In this document: one piece after another, positions 9,007-16,938 of the stretch
Numbering within the stretch: position 1 is the stretch's first letter
How the letters are laid out: each line of letters starts with the position of its first letter
From: Accumulibacter sp964420975
Lineage (GTDB): Bacteria > Pseudomonadota > Gammaproteobacteria > Burkholderiales > Rhodocyclaceae
DNA length: 64,000 nt
Assembly (NCBI GenBank): GCA_964420975.1
Contig: CAYQVH010000006.1
Span: forward strand, 88,715 to 152,714
Direction of reading: 5' to 3'
The notes under the pieces: generated by a model
Database searches by the model: none
What the model was told of the DNA's origin: nothing
Seen by the model: the letters and a program-made list of their open reading frames with translations, nothing else
Translations under genes and position numbers: made by a program

Positions 9007-11573
9007 GAAGCCAGCGTATGGCGACTGACGTCGCCGACATGACTGAAGTAGCGCATGGCCAGACGGTCAGAGAGCGCCGCCGCAGCCAGCGCGCCGTCGC
9101 CAAGGAGAGCCATCAGCTCGCGTGCCGCACCGTCCTCGGACAGCAAATCCGATTCGAGGCGCTGCCGGTCGAAGGTGTTCACGCATACGTGCAGCGCACG
9201 CAGCGTCTGCTCGCGCGGACCGCCGAGCAGACGCGCCTGATTGTCGAGGTAACGCGTCAGGATCACGAGCTGAAAAGCCACCGAGTGGGGATTGGTTTCG
9301 TCAAAAACGATCAGATCAAGCGTCGGCAGGAGCTGCGGCAGGCTCAGGTAGCGTGAACGGTAAGTGATGATGCTATCGGCGATTTCGAGCAGACACTCGA
9401 GGCTGCCGGGCGACGACACCGACTGGAGGCTCAGGAAATGGCGGACCACGTTGGCGAGAAAAATCAGGCGTTCGAGACGGCGGCCGATGATCAGGAAACG
9501 CCAGCCGTCGTCGCGGGTCATGTTGTCCATGGCAAATCCGGCAAGCGACGACGACGCCAGCAACACCTCGTCAAGAAAGCGCAACGCCTCCCCAGATTCG
9601 GGAGCCAGCGAACCTTGAGCCGTCGTTTCGACGTAGCCCTCGAGCACCTGCTGCAGGCGATTGAGGGTGTGCCAGTTGTCCAGGGAAAAGCGCTCGCGCA
9701 CTTGCAAGGCGACCCGCAGCAGCCGGCGCAAGTCTCCGGTGAGACCATCGTCGGCGTCGTCGTCGTGGATCGCGGCCAGCAACGACTTCTCCGGTGGCAC
9801 CCGGCGCTGCACCGGGCGTCCGTCAGCGGCCGCTGCATCCTCCTGCGGCAGCAGCTGCAACAGACGGCCGAGTGCCAGGGCAGTGGTCAGCGCCGGCTGA
9901 TGGTCGTTGGTCTCGAGGCAGCGCGACAACGCGACACGCAGCAGCCGGCAGGTTTTGTCGCAACGCTCGGCGTAGCGCCCAAACCAGAACAGGTTTTCGA
10001 CCAAGCGTGATGACAAGTTGTGTCCGCCGCGTACGAGGTCGGCGACGCCAATCGACGGCTTCAGCAAGCTGAAGGTATTCACCGCTTGCCGGGCGGGTAC
10101 CCAGGTATCCTTGCTCGAACCGCCACGCTGCATCGAGATGACGCGGGCGTTGGAGAGCGCGGCAACGCGCGTCAGTCCGCCCGGCAAGACGACGTGACCG
10201 GCAGTGGTCGCGGCGACAAACACGCGCAGGCCGACGCCGCGCGGCAGCAGCTGGCCACCGCCGGTGGCGCTCCAGGTCGGAGCCTGCGAGAAGTTGACCA
10301 GCTCCTGTGCGACATACGCGTTCGGTCGGGCGCGCAGACGGGCGATCATGACTGCGCGCTGTTCGGCGTTCAATTCGTTACCAAAAACGGGATCGATTCG
10401 TTGCGTCGGATAGGAACCCTTGATCACCAGACGGTCGAGATGTTCGATCGCAAAATCGAGCGCCGCCTGCTCGCCACACCACCAGGTCGCCACCGAAGGC
10501 ATCGCCAGCGATTCGCCGAACAACTTCTCGCAAGCGCCAGGCAGGAAGCCGGGCAGCGCCGGCGACTCGAGCAGCCCGCTGCCGAGCGCGTTGGCGACCA
10601 GCACGTTGCCCGCACGCACCGCCTGCAGCAAGCCGGCGACGCCTAGCGCGGAATCGGCGCGCAGCTCAAGCGGGTCGCAGAAATCATCGTCGAGCCGGCG
10701 CAGAATGGCGTGCACGCGCCGCAGTCCGTTCAACGTGCGCAAGTAAACGCATTCCTTGCGCACCGTCAAATCCTGTCCCTCGACGAGCGGAAAACCGAGG
10801 TAGCGCGCGAGGTAGGTGTGTTCGAAATAGGTTTCGTTATAAGGACCAGGCGTCAGCAGGACGATCAAGGGCGCTTCGTCGCCACGCGGCGCCCAGCCGG
10901 TAAGACCTTGCTGCAATTCGCGAAAGAACCAGGCCAGGTGCTGCACGCGCAGATCACGAAACTGCTCCGGGAAAATACGGCCAACGATCGTCCGGTTTTC
11001 GAGGGCATAGCCAGCACCCGACGGCGCCTGCGTACGGTCGGCAATCACCCACCAGCGGCCGTCGGGAGAGCGCGCCAGGTCGGCAGCATAGAGATGAAGA
11101 TAAACGCCGCCGGGCGGGCTGATACCCTGACACGGCCAGAGAAAATTCTTGTGGCCGAAAACCAGTGCTGGCGGCAGCGTCGCGTCCGCCAGCAATTCCT
11201 GCGCGCCGTAAAGATCGGCCAGCACCGCGTCGAGCAAACGCGCACGCTGGGTAACCGCCGCGACGATCTGCTCCCACTCGGTTGCCGACAGAATCAGCGG
11301 CAGAGGGTCCAGTTCCCACGGTCGGTCCGCCCCTTTCGGGTCGGCGTAGACGTTATAGGTGACGCCGTTCTCGAGAATGCGTTGCCGGACGTTGGCCAGC
11401 TTCTGCTGCATCTGCTCGCGCGTAGAAACCGCGAGGTCGCGCAGAAACGGCTGCCACGCCGCGCGGACGCCCCCGTCGGCGGCCAGCATCTCGTCGTAGC
11501 GGCCGTTTTTCGATCGATAGGCCGCAAGCAGCGGACGTTTTGGCGGGGACTCTGGCGTAGGCAAAGGATTCAT
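9003..11573 (-). CDS. Circularly permuted ATP-grasp / alpha-E fusion protein
   Basis: An 856-residue fusion using the ATG at 11573; a start at 11663 would add 30 unlike residues. Residues ~1-490 are an ATP-grasp ligase: PLILSATEWEQIVAAVTQR, YALENRTIVGRIFPEQF, VLLTPGPYNETYFEHTYLAR, RRLDDDFCDPLELRADSALG, and RGGSSKDTWV. The rest is an alpha-E domain starting at NLFWFGRYAERCDKTCRLLR. It is therefore a one-polypeptide version of the two genes at 807-3173, and supports a physical complex between these parts. It heads the operon with transglutaminase, CDF exporter and dtd. No convincing ribosome site was found before either start. Confidence 0.9.
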   Translation of the reverse strand: MNPLPTPESPPKRPLLAAYRSKNGRYDEMLAADGGVRAAWQPFLRDLAVSTREQMQQKLANVRQRILENGVTYNVYADPKGADRPWELDPLPLILSATEWEQIVAAVTQRARLLDAVLADLYGAQELLADATLPPALVFGHKNFLWPCQGISPPGGVYLHLYAADLARSPDGRWWVIADRTQAPSGAGYALENRTIVGRIFPEQFRDLRVQHLAWFFRELQQGLTGWAPRGDEAPLIVLLTPGPYNETYFEHTYLARYLGFPLVEGQDLTVRKECVYLRTLNGLRRVHAILRRLDDDFCDPLELRADSALGVAGLLQAVRAGNVLVANALGSGLLESPALPGFLPGACEKLFGESLAMPSVATWWCGEQAALDFAIEHLDRLVIKGSYPTQRIDPVFGNELNAEQRAVMIARLRARPNAYVAQELVNFSQAPTWSATGGGQLLPRGVGLRVFVAATTAGHVVLPGGLTRVAALSNARVISMQRGGSSKDTWVPARQAVNTFSLLKPSIGVADLVRGGHNLSSRLVENLFWFGRYAERCDKTCRLLRVALSRCLETNDHQPALTTALALGRLLQLLPQEDAAAADGRPVQRRVPPEKSLLAAIHDDDADDGLTGDLRRLLRVALQVRERFSLDNWHTLNRLQQVLEGYVETTAQGSLAPESGEALRFLDEVLLASSSLAGFAMDNMTRDDGWRFLIIGRRLERLIFLANVVRHFLSLQSVSSPGSLECLLEIADSIITYRSRYLSLPQLLPTLDLIVFDETNPHSVAFQLVILTRYLDNQARLLGGPREQTLRALHVCVNTFDRQRLESDLLSEDGAARELMALLGDGALAAAALSDRLAMRYFSHVGDVSRHTLAS

Positions 11574-11781
11574 CACCGGGCACGGTGGCGGCAAGTCTAA
11601 CGCATTCTTGAGAGTCGTCGCATCTTGAAAACCCGGCGGCTCCCAAGTGACGCCGTGTAACACGTTGATTTGTAGGAATAGACAGAGTGACTTTCGGACG
11701 ACTTGCGGCAGCAGCGGTGGCCGAGGACCCCGCTCTCAAGAAACACCTCGCCAGTAATGGGTTTTGAGTTGAGCTATGTTT

Positions 11782-12093
11782 TCAAGCGGGTTGTTCGGTA
11801 GCGACGAGCTTCATGCCCACTCTTTCGGCGCGCTGAGCGAGATTTCGCAGGACGCGTTGGCGGTAACGCTCCTCGTAGTCGTTCTGCCCCTGGTCGGTGT
11901 ATTCCGCGCCCTTGGTGAGCATGGTGTAGATCAGCCGGGCGAGCTTGTGCGCGGCGGCGGTCACGGCCTGGGGCTTATCCATCCGTGAGCCCATGCGCCT
12001 GAAGTACGCGCCCAGTGCCGACTGGCTGGTGCGCAGGGCTGCCGCTGCGAGCCGCAGGGCCTGGGCGGCGCGGTGGCTGGCTCTATCGAACTC
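11782..12093 (-). pseudogene. IS110-family transposase, C-terminal fragment
   Basis: The 918-base stretch between the ATP-grasp fusion and the cytochrome gene holds only this fragment as recognisable sequence. Reading leftward from about 12093 it gives SHRAAQALRLAAAALRTSQ, then SALGAYFRRM, then KPQAVTAAAHKLARLIYTML, the end of the transposase_20 domain of IS116/IS110/IS902 elements. The N-terminal RuvC-like DEDD domain is missing, and upstream sequence (12094-12490) shows nothing I recognise. It marks an old insertion edge beside a cytochrome gene with atypical composition. Confidence 0.65.
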
Positions 12094-12491
12094 CTGACTG
12101 CAGCTTGGACGTTGAACGCTCGGCGCCGGACCCTTGACGCGAGTGGCTGCTAATCAACCAGCCGACTGAACTGACTTCGCTAGCTTGCCTGGGGTGATCG
12201 TGTCGGCGCGCTAGACTCCCTCACTGAACCCCATCGTCTTCGCGCACGCATCGAACGCGCCTGTGGTTGAACTCACCAACCCTCTCCGCTTCCCCTCCCT
12301 CGTTCATGAACTCCGCCCGGACGAACCGAAAGCGTGGTCGGCAAGTTCGGCCAATCCAGCTGTTGCTGCCTTGTCGCGGTCACACGTCCTCTACCGCGTG
12401 CGTCGACTCGACTTGCTACATCTTGCTCGGGAACTACAATGAAATTGGACCAGCGGATGGTCCGCAGGGTCCGATGATGAGGAGAGTCACC

Positions 12492-12917
12492 ATGCGCAGC
12501 AGGCGGTTGTCGAGTATTGTCCTTGCGACCTCGGTCGTATTGTTTGCAACGAATGTATTGTCGGCTGAACGTCTCGACATTGGGAAGCGTGAGTATGAGG
12601 CCAACTGTGTGGTCTGTCATGGTGTTCAGGGTAAGGGTGACGGTCCGTTTAATAAGTTTTTGACCGTTAGAAGCGCTGATTTGACGACTTTGAGCAAGAA
12701 CAACAACGGTCTGTTTCCGGTCAATAGGGTGCTGGAAACCATTGACGGTCGCAATCTGGTGAAGGGGCACGGGACGCGCGAGATGCCTATATGGGGCGAC
12801 GTCTATCAGGCGCAGGCCGCACCACAGTTCGACGACTATCCATACAATGCGCCGTTATTCGTCTGGGCGCGAACGCTGGCTCTCATCGACTATCTCAGTC
12901 GCCTACAGGTGAAGTAA
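12492..12917 (+). CDS. Periplasmic monohaem cytochrome c
   Basis: A 141-residue secreted class I type cytochrome. Residues 1-25 are a signal peptide (hydrophobic SSIVLATSVVLFATNVLSA), haem is bound at CVVCH (residues 39-43) and the likely axial Met is in REMPIWG. The start at ATG 12492 is chosen over upstream in-frame codons because GGAGAG at 12481-12486 sits five bases before it and the signal peptide begins there. Codons such as AAT, TTT and TTG are commoner than in neighbouring genes. It follows IS110 debris and is followed by a hairpin terminator, so it looks like an independently acquired single-gene unit. The redox partner is unknown. Confidence 0.88.
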   Translation: MRSRRLSSIVLATSVVLFATNVLSAERLDIGKREYEANCVVCHGVQGKGDGPFNKFLTVRSADLTTLSKNNNGLFPVNRVLETIDGRNLVKGHGTREMPIWGDVYQAQAAPQFDDYPYNAPLFVWARTLALIDYLSRLQVK

Positions 12918-13017
12918 CAGGCGCCTCCACGAGCGCGGTTATTCCCGAACGACTACCCTGACCGACCGACGCAACCCCAGCTGCGAGGCCGTAAGTACTA
13001 CAAGAGAACACCTCGGC

Positions 13018-13053
13018 AACCCTCCACTACTCGTTACCGAGTACTGGAGGGTT
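13018..13053. terminator. Hairpin terminator between convergent cytochrome c and redoxin genes
   Basis: Two 16-base arms (13018-13033 and 13038-13053) pair with a single mismatch around a TTAC loop. The gene on each side points towards it, so it can serve both strands; the plus side continues GTATTGTTT. Confidence 0.7.
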
Positions 13054-13105
13054 GTATTGTTTCGCTATCGCAGACTTCGTCGACCGCCGCTGCCGAAAAC
13101 TGAAA

Positions 13106-14278
13106 TCACGACGGGATAACGAGGTACACGCCGAGGGCCAGCATGACGATTCCGGAGATCAGCTTCAACAGGCGCCCTTGCTGCTCCTGCAATCGACGCT
13201 GGCTCATCGTGCTCACGCCAATCGCAAGGACCAGCAGGTCGTCAAGCATGTACATGACAATGTAGAGCAGCAGATAGGCGTAGTAGTCGGCGACGTCGAG
13301 TTGCCGAAGGGTGAGAACGCGCGTGTAGAGCGCTGGGAGTCCTGACGTGCAGAGGAGTTCTACTATCTGCACCAACAGTGCGAGGATCACTGTTCCGGAA
13401 ATCGCGGGCCACAAACTCCCGGCGCTCAGAATCGCGCGCAGGCGAAGGTAGATCCTCGGTTTGGCGGCCTGCGGAATGGAGAGGGTAATCCCTCGCCCAA
13501 ACGCAACGCAGTCTTTGACGTTGATCAGTCCGGCCAGCACGGCAAGGAGGCCAACGACAATTTCCGAAGCGCGCGACAAGCCAACGAACAAGAAGACGTT
13601 GAGCCAAGCGGCCAGGAACGCGAGATAGACCAAAGCCTCGACGGCGACAAAAGTACCTGCGACGACGAGCATTCGCCGCCGATCGGATAGCGACGCGAGC
13701 AATGAGAGGATCAAAATCAGGACCCACATTGAACAGGGGTTGAATCCGTCCAGCAGGCCGATGACGATCGTAAATAGCGGCAAGCCCAGCTCTTCGACAC
13801 TCAGGCGACGATTGAACAGGAGTACGGTCTGATCGGTGTCGCCAGCGGACGCCAGTGGCGGCGGGCTGGCGCTGACGTCAGTCATTCGCGAGGCGACCGC
13901 CTCGACCAGCGAACGGAGCTGCGCGCCGGTGCTCTCGGCGCTCTCGAAGCCGACCACGAGATTTCCGGCGATATGGAACGTGGGCACGCCGACGGTTTCG
14001 ACGCCCGCCGCGTGTGACAGTTCTTTCAGGCGCTGCAGACCGGCAGCGTCGCGACGGACGTCGATCAACTCGACCCGCAAGGTCGGATGTTCGCTCTGGA
14101 GTGCTTTCAAGAAGACCTTCGCCGCGTCACAGTGCGGGCAACCCTCCCTGACAAACACCTCGACGTGTAGCGAAGCAAGCGACGTCTCTTCAGCGTTTGG
14201 TCCACGAGCCGGGACCAGCAAGAGGAGCAAGGTGAGCAAAACCCAACCCGCGCGAGGAGACGCGAACGACGAAGTCAT
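13106..14278 (-). CDS. Thioredoxin-like (CPHC) domain fused to DsbD/CcdA-like membrane protein
   Basis: A 390-residue protein with a signal/anchor (VLLTLLLLLVPARG), then a periplasmic redoxin domain whose active site is CPHC at residues 47-50 and whose cis-Pro is in VGVPTFHI. From about residue 165 there are some six or seven membrane segments, including a conserved FNPCSMWVLILILS and, later, IVELLCTSGLPALYTRVL; these two Cys match the membrane Cys pair of DsbD/CcdA electron carriers. The protein probably moves electrons from cytoplasmic thioredoxin to a periplasmic acceptor, though the order redoxin-then-membrane differs from classical DsbD. The partner is unknown; the convergent cytochrome c gene is one possibility. 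Confidence 0.82.
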   Translation of the reverse strand: MTSSFASPRAGWVLLTLLLLLVPARGPNAEETSLASLHVEVFVREGCPHCDAAKVFLKALQSEHPTLRVELIDVRRDAAGLQRLKELSHAAGVETVGVPTFHIAGNLVVGFESAESTGAQLRSLVEAVASRMTDVSASPPPLASAGDTDQTVLLFNRRLSVEELGLPLFTIVIGLLDGFNPCSMWVLILILSLLASLSDRRRMLVVAGTFVAVEALVYLAFLAAWLNVFLFVGLSRASEIVVGLLAVLAGLINVKDCVAFGRGITLSIPQAAKPRIYLRLRAILSAGSLWPAISGTVILALLVQIVELLCTSGLPALYTRVLTLRQLDVADYYAYLLLYIVMYMLDDLLVLAIGVSTMSQRRLQEQQGRLLKLISGIVMLALGVYLVIPS

Positions 14279-14333
14279 CGCGGCCGTGATATGAGCGTTG
14301 GAACGAGTTCAAGCACTTTGGACAGGAGTGTTG

Positions 14334-14347
14334 CGTTACATGTAACG
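14334..14347. promoter_or_regulatory. Perfect 14-bp palindrome, candidate operator of the MazEF-like pair
   Basis: CGTTACATGTAACG is a perfect palindrome lying 40 bases before the antitoxin start at 14388. Type II antitoxins usually bind such sites to repress their own operon; the role here is inferred from position only. Confidence 0.45.
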
Positions 14348-14387
14348 AGAACGTATGCTTGCCACTTCACAGGTGGAGGTTCAGCGA

Positions 14388-14600
14388 ATGCGGGCGAGTA
14401 TCGCCGAACGCGTGCAGAGACATCGCGCCGGGTTACGGGCAGCGGGTCTACGGCCGGTCCAGATCTGGGTTCCCGACACCCGGCGCAGCGGTTTTGCCGA
14501 AGAATGTCGGAAACAATCGCGACTCTTGCGAGACGATCCACTGGAACACGCGACGCTGGATGCGTTTGCCGGCGCGCTTGACGACCCAGGCTGGCGGTGA
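14388..14600 (+). CDS. MazE-like antitoxin (DUF3018 family)
   Basis: A 70-residue protein starting MRASIAERVQRHRAGLRAAG, followed by LRPVQIWVPDTRRSGFAEEC, the pattern of the antitoxin MazE/DUF3018 family. The start at 14388 is preferred because a strong ribosome site (AGGTGGAGG at 14371-14379) is eight bases upstream; an in-frame ATG at 14355 would read through that site. The last bases overlap the toxin start (GTGA), a typical coupled antitoxin-toxin arrangement. It should bind and neutralise the RNase toxin and autoregulate. Confidence 0.85.
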   Translation: MRASIAERVQRHRAGLRAAGLRPVQIWVPDTRRSGFAEECRKQSRLLRDDPLEHATLDAFAGALDDPGWR

Positions 14601-14917
14601 GGCGCGGCGACCTGATCGCGCTCACCGCTTTGGGCGATGCGAAGCCACGCTTGGCGCTGGTCATCCAGTCCGACCTTTTTTCCGGGCATCCATCAGTCAC
14701 CATTCTCCCGGTGACGAGCGAGCTTCGAGATACCCCACTGTTTCGAATCCGGCTGCACCCCAATGAAGTCAATCGACTTGAAGACGTTTGCGACGTGATG
14801 GCGGATAAAGTGCAGACCATTGCGCGCCAGAAAGTCGGAGACGTTTGCGGTCACGTACAGGAAGAAGACCTGATCGCCATCAGTCGCGCCTTGGCGGTCT
14901 TCCTCGGCGTCGTTTGA
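14597..14917 (+). CDS. MazF/PemK-type endoribonuclease toxin
   Basis: A 106-residue MazF/PemK fold protein. It begins with the family's MRRGDLIAL (GTG start at 14597, overlapping the antitoxin stop), has the beta-strand PRLALVIQSDLF and conserved VTILPVTSEL, then the C-terminal VMADKVQTIARQKVG helix region. Members cut mRNA at short sequences and are held inactive by the co-expressed antitoxin. In standard MazF the early Arg and the Ser/Thr of the S1-S2 loop act in catalysis; equivalents are present but I cannot confirm activity. Confidence 0.88.
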   Translation: MRRGDLIALTALGDAKPRLALVIQSDLFSGHPSVTILPVTSELRDTPLFRIRLHPNEVNRLEDVCDVMADKVQTIARQKVGDVCGHVQEEDLIAISRALAVFLGVV

Positions 14918-15008
14918 TCGCGTTACCGCGTCGCCAGCGATTGTCAGCGCACGCCTGTCGTTCGCTAAGGCTCGGCGAACGGACGATCAGCAGCGTTTGC
15001 TTGCGCGA

Positions 15009-15428
15009 CTACTTCACCCGTTGCAAGCGCGGCCGGGTAGTGGATGGCGCGCCGTCCGGTGGCTCGGGGATCGGGCCGTCAGAGACGCTTTCGTCAGAGC
15101 CGACGTCTTTCGCCTGCGTTTCCGGTTCGAACGCCATTCCCGCGCCGTTCTCGCGCGCGTAGATCGCGATCACGCGCCCGACAGGAATCGATAGCTCACG
15201 CGCCACCCCATTAAAGCGCGCCTGGAACGTGATGAGGTCGTTGCCGAAGTGCAGGTTGGCGGTCGCCTGGTAATCGACGTTGAGCACGATCTGACCATCG
15301 CGCACGTAGTCGGGCGGAACGTGCGTGCGTGCATCAACGGCCACCGCCAAGTACGGCGTAAACCCGTTGTCCGAGCACCATTGGTGGATGGCTCTTAGCA
15401 GGTAGGGCTTAGTCGACGGCAGATCCAC
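15009..15428 (-). CDS. sspB: ClpXP adaptor SspB (stringent starvation protein B)
   Basis: A 139-residue protein with the SspB substrate-binding domain (PSTKPYLLRAIHQWCSDNGF, then TPYLAVAVDA, and a hydrophobic NLHFGNDLITFQARFNGVAR) followed by an acidic, flexible tail and a terminal RPRLQRVK that matches the XB motif docking on the ClpX zinc-binding domain. SspB tethers ssrA-tagged proteins to ClpXP. It lies about 80 bases after sspA, as in many beta/gamma proteobacteria. The ClpX-like ATPase at 35482-36483 lacks the zinc domain that this tail would bind, so it is not the expected partner. Confidence 0.93.
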   Translation of the reverse strand: MDLPSTKPYLLRAIHQWCSDNGFTPYLAVAVDARTHVPPDYVRDGQIVLNVDYQATANLHFGNDLITFQARFNGVARELSIPVGRVIAIYARENGAGMAFEPETQAKDVGSDESVSDGPIPEPPDGAPSTTRPRLQRVK

Positions 15429-15506
15429 ACCTTGCTCCTGCGCAGTGAGTGCGCGTCAATCGGCGCAGCCGCTGGGTTGTGTGCCCAACGATCTCGCGCC
15501 GCGAGA

Positions 15507-16103
15507 CTACTTGCGCATCGCCTTTTCAGACGGCGTCAAGGCATCGATGAATCCTTGTCGGCTGAATATCCGCTCACCGTACTTCATCAAGGGCGCCGCT
15601 GCACGCGACAATTCGACGCCGTAATGATCAAGCCGCCAGAGCAACGGGGCGATGGCGACGTCCAGCATGGAAAACTCCTCGCCAAGCATGTGTTTTTGCT
15701 TCACGAAAACGGGCGCCATCTCGGTCAGACGATCGCGGATTTGCTGCCGCGCCCTGTCGGCCGACTTGCCGTTCTTCTCCAACGGTTCGATGTAGGCGAA
15801 GACTTCGCGCTCCATGGTAATCAGGAGCTGACGCGCGCGTGCACGCATGATCGGATCGGCCGGCATCAGTTGCGGGTGTGGGAAGCGCTCGTCGATATAC
15901 TCGTTGATAATGTTCGGCTCATAGAGGATGAGGTCGCGTTCGACGAGCACCGGCACCCGGCCATACGGATTGATGATGGCAATGTCTTCGGGTTTCGCGA
16001 ACAGATCGACGTCAATTACCTGGAAGTCCATCCCCTTTTCGAACAGGACGATGCGACACCGGTGACTAAACGGACACGTGGTTCCCGAGTACAAATTCAT
16101 CAT
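15507..16103 (-). CDS. sspA: Stringent starvation protein A (glutathione-S-transferase fold)
   Basis: A 198-residue GST-fold protein. The N-terminal thioredoxin-like half begins MMNLYSGTTCPFSHRCRIVL and includes NPYGRVPVLVERDLILYE with the cis-Pro; the all-helical C-terminal half follows. SspA binds RNA polymerase during starvation and has no glutathione transferase activity in E. coli. The ATG at 16103 is chosen because the family starts M(M)NLYSG; a start at 16118 adds five residues. It lies downstream of petC and upstream of sspB, an order seen widely in betaproteobacteria. Confidence 0.93.
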   Translation of the reverse strand: MMNLYSGTTCPFSHRCRIVLFEKGMDFQVIDVDLFAKPEDIAIINPYGRVPVLVERDLILYEPNIINEYIDERFPHPQLMPADPIMRARARQLLITMEREVFAYIEPLEKNGKSADRARQQIRDRLTEMAPVFVKQKHMLGEEFSMLDVAIAPLLWRLDHYGVELSRAAAPLMKYGERIFSRQGFIDALTPSEKAMRK

Positions 16104-16214
16104 GGTCCAAATCCCCAAAAAGGATTCGGCATCGCAACAGCGAAGGGCGCGCTGCGCGCCACATCTGACGACGCCTTAGTAGGCTCCGAGCTACCTCCTT
16201 ATGGATTGAAGGAG

Positions 16215-16925
16215 TCAGCGGATGTCTTTCCAGTACGCTTTCTTCAGTGCATAGGAAACCGCAAAGAGCACGACCAGGAAGGCGAGCACGCCAACGCCAA
16301 GGCGCTTGCGAAAGCCCGCATCGGGCTCACCCATCCACACCAGGAAGCCGACCAAGTCCGCGACCTGTTTGTCGTAATCCGCCTTCGACAGACTGCCCGG
16401 CACCTGGAGCTCAAGGTGGTCTTCCTTGCTGAGGACTTGCAACCCTTGCGACTCCCAAAGAACGTGCGGCATTCCGACATTGGGAAAGAGGGTGTTGTTC
16501 CAGCCGGTTGGGCGCTTATCGTCGACATAGAAGGAGCGCAGATAGGTGTACAGCCAGTCGGCGCCGCTACCCGCTTCCGAGGCGCGAGCGCGGGCTATCA
16601 GGGTGAGGTCGGGGGGTGCTGCTCCAAACCATGCCTTTTGTTCATCCGAACGGGCAGCGACCCGCATTAATTCGCCGGTCTTCTCGGCGGTGAACAGGAG
16701 ATTGTCCTTGATCTGTTGCTCACTCAACCCGAGATCCAGCAAGCGATTGTAACGAACAAAGCTCGCACTATGACAGTTCAAACAGTAGTTAACGAAGGTC
16801 CTAGCGCCCCGCTGCAAAGCCGCCTTGTCGCCCTGGACGTCAGGCGCCTTGTCGAGATGGAGCGCCGCTCCGCTCGCCAAAGCAACAAGCGGCGCGAAAA
16901 GCAAGGCGGTCAGCACTTTTTTCAT
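16215..16925 (-). CDS. petC: Cytochrome c1 of the bc1 complex
   Basis: A 236-residue membrane-anchored haem protein. A signal peptide (MKKVLTALLFAPLVALASGA) is followed by the haem site CLNCHS, the axial Met in NVGMPHVLWE and, near the C-terminus, a single membrane anchor (GVGVLAFLVVLFAVSYAL) ending KKAYWKDIR. It passes electrons from the Rieske protein to soluble cytochrome c. The start at 16925 gives a clean signal peptide and has AAGGA upstream. The gene overlaps the predicted longer start with petB, so the three pet genes form one operon. Confidence 0.95.
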   Translation of the reverse strand: MKKVLTALLFAPLVALASGAALHLDKAPDVQGDKAALQRGARTFVNYCLNCHSASFVRYNRLLDLGLSEQQIKDNLLFTAEKTGELMRVAARSDEQKAWFGAAPPDLTLIARARASEAGSGADWLYTYLRSFYVDDKRPTGWNNTLFPNVGMPHVLWESQGLQVLSKEDHLELQVPGSLSKADYDKQVADLVGFLVWMGEPDAGFRKRLGVGVLAFLVVLFAVSYALKKAYWKDIR

Positions 16926-16938
16926 GGTCGACAGTCCT

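Noticed and set aside
10710..11600. A 296-codon plus-strand frame opposite the ATP-grasp fusion
   Set aside because: No recognisable motif, and the opposite strand encodes a complete family protein.
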